DNA of 36,768 nucleotides from Candidatus Gastranaerophilales bacterium (GTDB lineage: Bacteria; Cyanobacteriota; Vampirovibrionia; Gastranaerophilales; Gastranaerophilaceae), in the NCBI GenBank assembly GCA_944323735.1, contig CALUTO010000018.1:1-36768 (forward strand), in the 5' to 3' direction. The notes below the pieces were generated by a model. The model did not search any database and was not told where the DNA came from. It was given only the letters and a program-made list of their open reading frames with translations. Numbering within the stretch: position 1 is the first letter of the stretch; every line of letters begins with the position of its first letter. The position numbers and the translations under genes were made by a program. Of this stretch, positions 14,754 to 22,332 are shown one piece after another.

Positions 14754-15656
14754 ATGACGAAATTCACATCCCCTGCCAGAAGTACAACAAAACCGGACAG
14801 TAATAACATTATGCCCGCAGTAAACGATGATGCACTAAACACCTACATCAGAAAAATTTCAAAAATACCGGTTCTTGGTGCAGCAGAAGAAAAAGAGCTT
14901 GCTAAACTGGCAAAAGAAGGCAATACTGAAGCAAGACGCAGACTTGTGCAGGCAAATCTCAGACTTGTTGTTAATATTACCAGAAAGACCGTACAGGTCA
15001 CCAATCTGCCTTTGATTGACCTTATTCAGGAGGGTAATCTGGGGCTTATGGTTGCTGTTGAAAAATTCGATTATACACTCGGATACAGATTTTCAACTTA
15101 TGCTGCATGGTGGATAAAGCAGGCTGTATTCAAAGCAATATCCGAACAGTCAAGATGCGTGAAAATACCTGTTTATATTCAGGAAACCCTGTCAAAATTT
15201 TCGAAAATAAAAGCAGAGCTTGAGCAGAAATACAATACTTCTGTAAAAAATGAAGAGGTTGCAAAAAAAATGAATATCTCTCCTGAAAAAATAGACACAT
15301 TTCTCTCTGCTTATAATAAATCCGTTTCTATTGATGCAAACTATGAACTTCAGGGCGGAAGCGAGGTTGCATTGGCTGATATACTGGTGGATGAAAGGGC
15401 TGATGTTTTTGCTTCGATTGAAAATCAGGGATTGAAAAAAGATTTGGAATATGTAATATCGCAGCTCAAGGAAAGGGAACAGAGTGTTGTCAGAATGAGA
15501 TACGGGCTCGGGCACTGGACAAGAAAAACGCTCGAAGAAATAGGTAATCTCTACGGTGTGACAAAAGAATGCATAAGACAGACAGAAAACCGTGCGTTGA
15601 AAAAAATAAGGGAAATAAACAACTCGACGAATTTGCTTACCGCATATGTTAACTGA
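14754..15656 (+). CDS. Primary-like (group 2) RNA polymerase sigma factor
   Basis: A 300-residue sigma-70 protein lacking region 1.1. Region 1.2 is DDALNTYIRKISKIPVL (residues 25-41). Region 2 has RLVQANLRLVVNI, DLIQEGNLGLMVAVEKFDY and the -10 recognition helix YRFSTYAAWWIKQAV. Region 3 follows. Region 4 has LKEREQSVVRMRYGL and the helix-turn-helix LEEIGNLYGVTKECIRQTE. Primary factors normally have TRERIRQIE there, so the -35 helix is altered (R to K and R to C). The size and lack of region 1.1 match cyanobacterial group 2 factors for stationary phase or stress. The start has AGGAG seven bases upstream. Single-gene unit with its own promoter dyad and terminator. Confidence 0.93.
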   Translation: MTKFTSPARSTTKPDSNNIMPAVNDDALNTYIRKISKIPVLGAAEEKELAKLAKEGNTEARRRLVQANLRLVVNITRKTVQVTNLPLIDLIQEGNLGLMVAVEKFDYTLGYRFSTYAAWWIKQAVFKAISEQSRCVKIPVYIQETLSKFSKIKAELEQKYNTSVKNEEVAKKMNISPEKIDTFLSAYNKSVSIDANYELQGGSEVALADILVDERADVFASIENQGLKKDLEYVISQLKEREQSVVRMRYGLGHWTRKTLEEIGNLYGVTKECIRQTENRALKKIREINNSTNLLTAYVN

Positions 15657-15678
15657 TACGACTACTCTGTTACTTCAG

Positions 15679-15708
15679 GGCGGCAATATGCCGCCTTTTA
15701 TTTTTTTT
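15679..15708 (+). terminator. Terminator after sigma factor gene
   Basis: Arms GGCGGCA (15679-15685) and TGCCGCC (15689-15695) with a three-base loop, then a T-rich run TTTTATTTTTTTT. Confidence 0.9.
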
Positions 15709-15718
15709 ATAACTGTTT

Positions 15719-16156
15719 TTATTTCAGCTTCAGCAGTGACTTAAAGTTTTCAATACAAATGACAGGTGTATCCTGATTTATTGTAAATTTAAAGGTTTTA
15801 GGCAATGAGGCAATTGTATCATTGAAATAAACGGCATTTACTGTATTTCCTTTTTTTATATACACAGAGTCGACAGAATCAGTAAGTTTGCTGCTTCTAA
15901 TCTGGGTTTTGTCGGGTTTTAAAATTTCTTTTAAGAGAAGTTTTCCTATGTTCAGGTTTTGCGTTACTTCATATTCCGAATGTATAAGCGTTCCGGAGGG
16001 CAGTTTTGTTTTTACAATAAGTGATTTGTTTTCGCCTGATGCTGTTTGTTTAACCCATTTGTAAAGTTTTTCTCCCTGCTTGTTTTGACCGGCGGGAAGC
16101 CTTTTATATCCGTAAAGACAATTGTTTACATAAGAAATTACATTATTTATTTTCAT
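15719..16156 (-). CDS. Unrecognised 145-residue protein
   Basis: I do not recognise this protein. It has no signal peptide or membrane helix. The residue pattern suggests a mostly beta fold: short alternating strands such as KSLIVKTKLPSGTLIHSEYEV (about residues 44-64) and SVDSVYIKKGNTVNAVYF (about 94-111), and a basic C-terminus. The start has AGGAT nine bases upstream. It ends close to the convergent sigma gene, and the stop of the gene lies 11 bases from the terminator T run. Its position upstream of ispE on the opposite side suggests a separate transcript. Confidence 0.65.
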   Translation of the reverse strand: MKINNVISYVNNCLYGYKRLPAGQNKQGEKLYKWVKQTASGENKSLIVKTKLPSGTLIHSEYEVTQNLNIGKLLLKEILKPDKTQIRSSKLTDSVDSVYIKKGNTVNAVYFNDTIASLPKTFKFTINQDTPVICIENFKSLLKLK

Positions 16157-16193
16157 TTTTATTTATCCTGTTTCGGCTCGAGACAATTGAATT

Positions 16194-17042
16194 TTAACAC
16201 ACTTCAACGCCTGTTGAAATAGTTTTTAGTCCGTTTATAACAATAAATCTGTCTGTAAATTCACGTTGTATCTGTTTTGCCGGCACAAAAAATGTCGGAC
16301 CGGAACCTGACATCATAGAATTTTTTATGCTGTTTTTTATTTCGATAAGTTCCGGATAGTCGTTAATAACAGCATGCTCAAGCGAATTGTAAAATAAGTT
16401 TGTATCAAAAAGTCCTTTTTTGAGAAGCTTTGCCATTTTGTGAGTGTTATCGGGATTTGATTTGTCCTTCATTTTGCTGAATTTTGAATAAGCTTCTTTT
16501 GCGGAAATACCAAAACCTACCGGTTTTATTAAGGAAATATCCAGATCCGGAGACGGAAGTTTTTCTGTTTTTTCCCCACGTGAAGTACAAAGAGCTGTGC
16601 CGCCGGAAAGACAAAAATTCAGGTCTGAGCCAAGACTTGCGCACAAATCCTGTATATCCTGTTCACTGAGTACACGGTCAAACACTTCATTCATTGCAAA
16701 AAACATACCCGCAGCATTCGTACTTCCGCCGGCAAGTCCTGCCTCAACCGGTATGTTTTTTTCAATGTACACGCTCAGTTCTTTATTTTTTATTCCTGTT
16801 TTTTTTAAATACAGCTCTGCTGCTTTCCACACCAGATTTCTTTCATCATAGGGTATTTGTTTTGAGGAGCCGCTTAAACTTATTTTTAATCTGTCTGAAT
16901 TTTTTACTGTAACATCAAGATAGTCATACAGGTTGATTGCCTGCATAATGCTTTGTATATTATGAAACCCATCCTCTCTTTTGTTTAAGACTTCGAGCGT
17001 AAGGTTTATTTTTGCCGGTGTTCTAACTTTTATGTGTCTCAT
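16194..17042 (-). CDS. ispE: 4-diphosphocytidyl-2-C-methyl-D-erythritol kinase
   Basis: A 282-residue GHMP kinase of the MEP isoprenoid pathway. It phosphorylates CDP-methylerythritol at the 2-hydroxyl in the cytoplasm. The catalytic pair is K11 (TPAKINLTL) and D140 (LGSDLNFCLSGG). The ATP loop is IPVEAGLAGGSTNAAG at residues 97-112; most IspE proteins have GLGGGSSDAA here, so Gly to Ala and Asp to Asn changes are present but outside the catalytic pair. The C-terminal motif MMSGSGPTFF is intact. The start overlaps the end of rsmA by 20 bases, and rsmA-ispE is a common bacterial gene pair. Confidence 0.95.
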   Translation of the reverse strand: MRHIKVRTPAKINLTLEVLNKREDGFHNIQSIMQAINLYDYLDVTVKNSDRLKISLSGSSKQIPYDERNLVWKAAELYLKKTGIKNKELSVYIEKNIPVEAGLAGGSTNAAGMFFAMNEVFDRVLSEQDIQDLCASLGSDLNFCLSGGTALCTSRGEKTEKLPSPDLDISLIKPVGFGISAKEAYSKFSKMKDKSNPDNTHKMAKLLKKGLFDTNLFYNSLEHAVINDYPELIEIKNSIKNSMMSGSGPTFFVPAKQIQREFTDRFIVINGLKTISTGVEVC

Positions 17043-17871
17043 AGTTTGATTTTAGCTCCGCAGATAAATCAGCAAGCTGTTGTATCGACAGAGTCTCTCC
17101 TCTTGCGTTTTCAGGTATGTTCAGCCTGTTTAATGCGGTTGTTGTTTGTTCTTTTGAAAATCCTCCGTTTAAGAGTGAATTTTTTATGTTTTTTCGCCGT
17201 GTTGAAAAACAGGCTTTTATGACTTTTCTGAAAAATTTGTAATCATCAAGTTTTATCAGCGGTTCTTTCCTTATTTTCAGCTTAACGAGTGCAGACTCGA
17301 CTTTCGGTGCCGGATAAAAAGATTTTGCCGGAACTTTTTGTATTATATCAACATCCGCATAGAACTGTGCAAGAATAGACAAAAGCCCGTACTGTTTAGA
17401 CGGAGAATTACTGTTTGCAGCAAGCCTCTGTGCAACTTCAAGCTGTACCATCAGTACAATTTCAGAAATCCTGCTGCGGTTTTCATTATTTAAATCATCA
17501 ATTTCTCCGAGCAGATGCAGAAGAATAGGGCTGGTTATATAGTAAGGAATATTTGCTATTATTTTAAATTTTTCTTCTTCAAAATCCTTGAGCTGTGTTT
17601 TTAAAATATCATTATGAATTATTTCAAGATTAGGTGCATCTATTTTTTGCAAAACAGATACAGCCTCCTCATCAATTTCCACTGCATAAACTTTTTTTGC
17701 TTTTTTTACAAGCTGTTCTGTTACAAACCCTGCGCCCGCACCGATTTCGAGAATAGTATCCTCCGGATTGACCTCCTGTAATATTCGGTTTATTACATTT
17801 TCGTCAACTAAAAAATTCTGACCGAGACGTTTTTTTGTTTTGAACTGTTTTGCTCTGATATAGTAATTCAT
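17023..17871 (-). CDS. rsmA: 16S rRNA dimethyladenosine transferase
   Basis: A 282-residue SAM-dependent methyltransferase that dimethylates A1518 and A1519 of 16S rRNA late in small-subunit assembly. KKRLGQNFLVD (residues 13-23) is the RsmA/KsgA signature, the SAM loop is LEIGAGAGFVT (41-51), with D88 (HND) and the catalytic NIPY (107-110). CFSTRRKNIKNSL near residue 222 is also diagnostic. No SD sequence is seen. The divergent neighbour starts only 28 bases away, so the leader must be very short. First gene of rsmA-ispE. Confidence 0.97.
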   Translation of the reverse strand: MNYYIRAKQFKTKKRLGQNFLVDENVINRILQEVNPEDTILEIGAGAGFVTEQLVKKAKKVYAVEIDEEAVSVLQKIDAPNLEIIHNDILKTQLKDFEEEKFKIIANIPYYITSPILLHLLGEIDDLNNENRSRISEIVLMVQLEVAQRLAANSNSPSKQYGLLSILAQFYADVDIIQKVPAKSFYPAPKVESALVKLKIRKEPLIKLDDYKFFRKVIKACFSTRRKNIKNSLLNGGFSKEQTTTALNRLNIPENARGETLSIQQLADLSAELKSNYETHKS

Positions 17872-17899
17872 ATTATAATTTATACTATAAAAAAACGGA
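17850..17899 (+). promoter_or_regulatory. Divergent promoter region between rsmA and the 17900 gene
   Basis: For the plus gene, TTGCTC (17850-17855), 18-base spacer, TATAAT (17874-17879). For rsmA, TATAGT on the minus strand (17889-17884) leaves a leader of about five bases. The 28-base gap must hold both -10 elements. Confidence 0.4.
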
Positions 17900-18802
17900 A
17901 TGCGAAATATGACAATAATACCCGAAGAACTCCAAATTCACGAACCTGATGAAAAGCTTCTGGATATAATTAACAGCAAAATTTTCAACGACAGGGTGCT
18001 GTACGAAAAACAGTCTGTTTTTCACAGTGTAAAGGTTGTTGAAAATGAAACAGGCCGTTTTATTCACTACAAAGATACCTATCAGGCAGGGAATATAAAA
18101 ACACAATATTACACCGGAAATCTGCCGTATATAAATTATTTTACCATTCCTTTTTTGATGAATAATAAAACAGAAAATGTTCTGCTCACAGGTTTTGGAA
18201 CGGGAAGGCTCGTAAACGACTTATACAAACTCTACTCAGGACTTAAATCAATTGATGTTATAGACATAGAAGAGAATATAGAATACATTGCAGAAAACTT
18301 TTTTGAATATGAAAAATCTGATAATACAAATTTTTATCTGCAAGACGGTATTGTATATCTCCGGAAATGCAAAAAGAAATATGACCTGATTATCACTGAT
18401 GTTGCTTCTGATGACGGAATAGACGAAAGATTTTTATCTGATGAATACTTTTCTCTTATTAACAGGCATCTTTCAAATAACGGAATTTTTGTCTCAAATC
18501 TATGTGCAAGTCCTGATTTTGAAAATAACAAAAATCATTTCATACGTGAATTGAAAAATATTTACACAAAACATTTTCAGAAAACTTTTGTGTTTAAAGG
18601 AAACACCTCGGATAAAGTTTATTACAAATGCTTTTTCGGACTGGATAAAAGGGTTATAGACGTAACAAACGTAATACTTATTTCAACAAATAACTTAAAT
18701 GTGGAAATTTCTAACAGCAAAATTGAAAATTACAGAACTATAAAACTGGATATAAGTCCGTATTTGCAGGATTTAACCGAAATCTGGCAAAAAAATTTGT
18801 AA
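17900..18802 (+). CDS. Spermidine-synthase-like methyltransferase-fold protein
   Basis: A 300-residue protein with the layout of spermidine synthase. An N-terminal beta region (residues 35-75) is followed by a nucleotide-binding fold with VLLTGFGTGRLVNDLYKL (about 94-111), SIDVIDIEENIEYIA (about 117-131), FYLQDGIVYLRK and the acidic motif LIITDVASDD. In true aminopropyltransferases the motifs are GGGDG and DxxDP; here the loop is GFGTG and the later Asp pair differs, so the polyamine site may not be conserved. The start could be the Met at 17909, which has GGAA about ten bases upstream. A C-terminal extension of about 70 residues is unusual. SAM-dependent methyltransferase or spermidine synthase homologue; activity uncertain. 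Confidence 0.78.
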   Translation: MRNMTIIPEELQIHEPDEKLLDIINSKIFNDRVLYEKQSVFHSVKVVENETGRFIHYKDTYQAGNIKTQYYTGNLPYINYFTIPFLMNNKTENVLLTGFGTGRLVNDLYKLYSGLKSIDVIDIEENIEYIAENFFEYEKSDNTNFYLQDGIVYLRKCKKKYDLIITDVASDDGIDERFLSDEYFSLINRHLSNNGIFVSNLCASPDFENNKNHFIRELKNIYTKHFQKTFVFKGNTSDKVYYKCFFGLDKRVIDVTNVILISTNNLNVEISNSKIENYRTIKLDISPYLQDLTEIWQKNL

Positions 18803-18940
18803 ACATTTTTGAATAAAATCAATATATTATATATAAAATTTATTAACATTATTTTTTTGCAGTCAATTTTGAATGTGTAATTGTTTTTATTAATATGAGG
18901 AATTTAGGATATTAAGTAATACACGGGAAAGGGGACTGCT

Positions 18941-21001
18941 ATGGCTTATCCGGTTGGAATACCATACGGCTTGAATAATTTCAATGATTTATACGCTATG
19001 CTCGGTGTCTGGGCAGGTCAAAATAAAACAAACACCGATTTGTTTAACATGTACAAACAGTATATGCAAAACCCGCAGTCAGCCGAACAATCTCCTGTCA
19101 AAAATAATAACAATAAACCGGTCGAACACAATAAAGAACAACAGCCGGCAGCTGAAACACAAACAGACGCTTCTGTCCGGGAAGAACCGGCATTGCTTGC
19201 ACAGCAGCAGGCATATCTGCAGCAGCTTGCACAGCAGCAGGCTGCTGCCCAAACTACAGTCCGGCAATCACAAGAACAAGAACAAAAAGCCGCACCGCCT
19301 CAGGCACCTGAATTAGATGCTGATGACGGAAAAATCAGCTGGAAAAGAAAACTTAAAAATTTCGGTAAAGGTATGCTGAATATGGCGAAGGGTCTTTTCT
19401 GCGATGAAGAGGGTTTTAGTATAAAAAGAACTCTTACGACAGTTGCTGTTGCCGGTGCTGCAGCTGCATTAACAGTGGCAACAGGCGGTGCTGCCGCTCC
19501 TTTCCTTGTTGCTGCAGGTGCGGCAATAGGTGCGGTACAGACCGGAAAAGGCATTTACAAAGCTGTAAAAGCAGAAACCGATGCGGAGGCAGAAGCTGCC
19601 TGGCAGGATATAGGTGCAGGAACACTTTCTATCGGCCTGTCCGCTGCCGGAGCAAAAGGCGCACTCGGAGCGGCAGGAAAAGCTGTACCTGAAGGCAGTA
19701 CCGTTACAGGTGCCGTAAAAGCAACGGCTGATTGCTTTAAAACAGTAAAGGACGGCGTTCAAACACTTGTAACAAGTCCTAAAGAAACGCTTGCGCCTCT
19801 GGCAAATTCTGAAACATGGTCTGTCGCTGCAGGAAATGTTGCCAGTGCAGCGAAGAATACGTTCTCGCCAAAATCTGCTCCGAAAACGACAAAAGAAGCT
19901 CTGGGCAAAGCTTATGACAAAGATATTTCAAAATTGAACAAAAATGCAGACAAACTTGCAAAAGAAATTTCAGAACTGCAGGCAAAACCTCAAACAGATG
20001 CATTGAAAGCAGAAATACAACAAAAAACAGCAAGACTTGAAAAAATTTACAGAGATATTAACAAAATAAAAGCACAAAAAGCTGATATCGGCAAAACAAC
20101 ATCAGAAAACGGACTGGTTTACACAGGTAATAACAGATACATTAATGCACAAAAAGCGGCTGCAGAAGCCAGAAAAGCTGCAGTTGACGGGCTTAAGAAC
20201 GAAATAAAAGACCTGAAATCAGCAAAGAAAAATGCTGAATCACCCGCACGAAAAGCAGTCTATGACAGACAGCTTGCAGCAGCAAAACGTAAACTCGCAG
20301 AAATGAAAAAGCTTAGCAAGGTTCATGAGCAGCTTGATGCAATAAAAACAGCGGAAGCAAAGAATGTAAAACTGAAAGAAGCATTGAAGAAAGTCGAAAA
20401 AAAGATTGATGATGTTAAAAAAGGCAACCTCCCTGAGGCGCAAAAATCAATTGAGCTTGCAAAACTCAACAGACATAAATCAAATGTGGAAAAACTCATT
20501 ATAAATAACAATGCAAGCGCAGCACGTGCAAGAGCCGGTTTGTTCAACACAAATTTGATAAATTCATACAAAAATATGCCGGCTTATGAAAAAGCACTGA
20601 CCGCAGGTATTACCGGCGGAATAAACAGCAATTCGAATGCGGAAAATACAGCAATAGATGAATATCAGCAGGCTCTGGAAGAATACAATCAAGCTTTGCT
20701 TGAAGAACAGCTCGCATACGAAGAACAGCTTGCACAGCAGCAGGCTGCAGCAGAAGCTCAGGCAGCCGCACAAGCTCAGGCAGCCGCACAAACACAAACA
20801 CAAACACAAACACAGGCTGCTCCTGCTGGGCAAAATACACAGGCAGGGCAGACTCCTTCTGCTCAGACGCAAGCCGCTTCTGAGGCAAACAATATGAATG
20901 ATATTTATAAAAAATATTATGACCGGCTGGAAGCTTTAAAAACAGAAGCAATGAGTGATTTTAATAAAATTGTTCTCTCTCCCGGCCCCGGTATTGTTTA
21001 A
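18941..21001 (+). CDS. 686-residue Q/A-rich coiled-coil protein with central hydrophobic domain
   Basis: No family recognised. No signal peptide. The N-terminus (1-45) is aromatic-rich. Residues 45-125 are Gln/Ala/Glu-rich with LAQQQA units. Residues 128-245 form a distinct domain: a basic helix SWKRKLKNFGKGMLNMAKGL, C154, then Ala/Gly-rich hydrophobic helices (TLTTVAVAGAAAALTVATGG and FLVAAGAAIGAV) and a TDAEAEAAWQDIGAGT segment. Residues 315-520 are Lys/Glu/Ala-rich and strongly coiled coil. Residues 575-650 are again Gln/Ala-rich with a TQTQTQTQTQ run. The C-terminus has a helix YKKYYDRLEALKTEAM and ends SPGPGIV. The start has AAAGGGGA seven bases upstream. It may be a secreted effector, adhesin or scaffold; no sequence mark decides. 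Confidence 0.75.
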   Translation: MAYPVGIPYGLNNFNDLYAMLGVWAGQNKTNTDLFNMYKQYMQNPQSAEQSPVKNNNNKPVEHNKEQQPAAETQTDASVREEPALLAQQQAYLQQLAQQQAAAQTTVRQSQEQEQKAAPPQAPELDADDGKISWKRKLKNFGKGMLNMAKGLFCDEEGFSIKRTLTTVAVAGAAAALTVATGGAAAPFLVAAGAAIGAVQTGKGIYKAVKAETDAEAEAAWQDIGAGTLSIGLSAAGAKGALGAAGKAVPEGSTVTGAVKATADCFKTVKDGVQTLVTSPKETLAPLANSETWSVAAGNVASAAKNTFSPKSAPKTTKEALGKAYDKDISKLNKNADKLAKEISELQAKPQTDALKAEIQQKTARLEKIYRDINKIKAQKADIGKTTSENGLVYTGNNRYINAQKAAAEARKAAVDGLKNEIKDLKSAKKNAESPARKAVYDRQLAAAKRKLAEMKKLSKVHEQLDAIKTAEAKNVKLKEALKKVEKKIDDVKKGNLPEAQKSIELAKLNRHKSNVEKLIINNNASAARARAGLFNTNLINSYKNMPAYEKALTAGITGGINSNSNAENTAIDEYQQALEEYNQALLEEQLAYEEQLAQQQAAAEAQAAAQAQAAAQTQTQTQTQAAPAGQNTQAGQTPSAQTQAASEANNMNDIYKKYYDRLEALKTEAMSDFNKIVLSPGPGIV
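19223..19245 (+). repeat. 23-base direct repeat, copy 1
   Basis: Begins CAGCTTGCACAGCAGC and ends AGGCTGC. It is identical to 20726-20748 and encodes the LAQQQA unit. The copies are 1,503 bases apart, a multiple of three. Confidence 0.8.
20726..20748 (+). repeat. 23-base direct repeat, copy 2
   Basis: Identical to 19223-19245, in the same reading frame of the 686-residue protein. Confidence 0.8.
20756..20815 (+). repeat. Tandem 18-base and 6-base repeats inside the gene
   Basis: Two exact 18-base units starting GCTCAGGCAGCC (20756-20773 and 20774-20791) are followed by about four copies of ACACAA (20792-20815), coding the Ala/Gln and Thr/Gln runs. Unit lengths are multiples of three. Confidence 0.85.
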
Positions 21002-21150
21002 TAAATGACTTGAGACAGAAGTCCTGTTCAATAAAAACTCTTTTTTCTTTTTGTAAAAATATGTTAAAGAAACACTTATTTTTGTAAATATTTCCTTAAA
21101 AAATTTGTTTATTAGAATAGGAACCGAAGGAAATACAGGAATAAAATATT

Positions 21151-22176
21151 TTGGCAACAGAAAAAGTGACACAGAGGCTTGTGCCCGATTTTCGACTTGA
21201 ATCGGACACGGGTAAAATAAAAAATAATTTTGCTGAAAGCGGAATTCAGCTGTTCGGCTCGCCTGTTATTGATTTTGCGGCGGGTGAACAGATTCAGTTC
21301 AATAAAAATTTGTTTGTTGATGTCCCTGACAGCTTCAAATCTGCTGAAGAAAAAACAGAAGGGAACAAAAACATTTTTGCAGCAAACATATTTCAAAAAT
21401 TGCCTGCAGCGCCTTCAGCACCGGCACTCCATTCTGTTGAAAAGATGAATACGGAAAAACTGGCTCCGCTTAAACAGGACAAATTTGAACAGGAAAATCC
21501 TGTTAATAATGACAGAAAATCTATTTTGTCGCACAGGCTTTTAAAATGGTTCAAAAGACCGAATGCACTATCGAAACTCTCTTCTGAAGAGGATATTAAA
21601 ACTGCAGTAGCATCAAATCCACGTATAGGACAAATTTTATACGAGGCCGGCGTGCCGCTTGTCATAAATTATGAAAACCTTAAAGGTATTAAAGAAGGGC
21701 ATCTTAACGATACTGTAGAATATTCACGTGCACTTGCAAAAAAACTCGGACTTTCTAAAGAACAAATAGAAACAGTAGAAGTTGCAGCTGCGTTTCATGA
21801 TATAGGAAAATCTCTTATTCCTGCTGAATATTTAAACAAAAACGGTGCTTTATCAAAAGATGAAAGAAGAATTGTAAACCTGCATGCGGTTATGGGCTAT
21901 GAGCTTATGAAATCACTCGGGTTCAAGCCGGAAATAGCAGAAGCTGTTCGTGACCACCACAATCCCAATTCAAAAAATGAACTTGCACAAATTTTGAGAA
22001 TGGCGGATATTTATTCGGCAATGACGGAGGAACGTCCCTACAAACCTGCCCGCTCCCACTACGATGCCATGAGGGTGCTTCGTGACTGTAAACTTCCTGA
22101 TAATTTAATAAAACTCGGAAATGTGTTAAAAGAAGCTCATGATGATTTACATGGGCCGGTTCCTGAAAGAGCTTAG
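21151..22176 (+). CDS. HD-domain phosphohydrolase lacking the GYP motif
   Basis: A 341-residue protein. The first 160 residues are unrecognised, low in complexity and hydrophilic. An HD domain spans about 180-312: HLNDTVEYSRALAKKLGLS (H184), FHDIGKSLIP (H216, D217, K220), HAVMGYELMKSLG (H245), DHHNPNS (H269, H270) and MADIYSAMTEERPYKPA (D286). This order is that of HD-GYP cyclic-di-GMP phosphodiesterases, but the HHE-x-x-DGxGYP loop is replaced by a short HHNPNSKNE, so about 17 residues are missing. Activity on c-di-GMP is therefore doubtful; other nucleotides are possible. The start is TTG with AGGA eleven bases upstream. A PilZ protein, a typical c-di-GMP receptor, is encoded 1 kb away. Confidence 0.85.
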   Translation: MATEKVTQRLVPDFRLESDTGKIKNNFAESGIQLFGSPVIDFAAGEQIQFNKNLFVDVPDSFKSAEEKTEGNKNIFAANIFQKLPAAPSAPALHSVEKMNTEKLAPLKQDKFEQENPVNNDRKSILSHRLLKWFKRPNALSKLSSEEDIKTAVASNPRIGQILYEAGVPLVINYENLKGIKEGHLNDTVEYSRALAKKLGLSKEQIETVEVAAAFHDIGKSLIPAEYLNKNGALSKDERRIVNLHAVMGYELMKSLGFKPEIAEAVRDHHNPNSKNELAQILRMADIYSAMTEERPYKPARSHYDAMRVLRDCKLPDNLIKLGNVLKEAHDDLHGPVPERA

Positions 22177-22270
22177 ATATTTATGTTACGAAATGTAAAT
22201 GTATAATTTTCAGACATAATTGCTTGCTGTATTTGAAATTTACAAAAAATGTTCCTGTAAGAGAGGCAAT

Positions 22271-22308
22271 ATTTTTCATTTGATTGTTTTTATAACAATA
22301 TGAAAAAT
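22271..22308 (+). repeat. Two-tier dyad before the 22333 gene
   Basis: Outer arms ATTTTTCAT (22271-22279) and ATGAAAAAT (22300-22308), inner arms TTGTT (22284-22288) and AACAA (22294-22298). It lies just upstream of the ribosome site. No T run follows. Confidence 0.55.
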
Positions 22309-22332
22309 TTATATCAAAAGAGGAGAGACAAT

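Noticed and set aside
19195-19250. CAG-rich repeats in the 686-residue gene as a CRISPR-like array
   Set aside because: Units are trinucleotide-based, in frame and without spacers, so they are coding low-complexity DNA.
21010-21031. Short hairpin after the 686-residue gene as a terminator
   Set aside because: TTGA-ACAG/CTGT-TCAA is bulged and the T run begins only about ten bases later.
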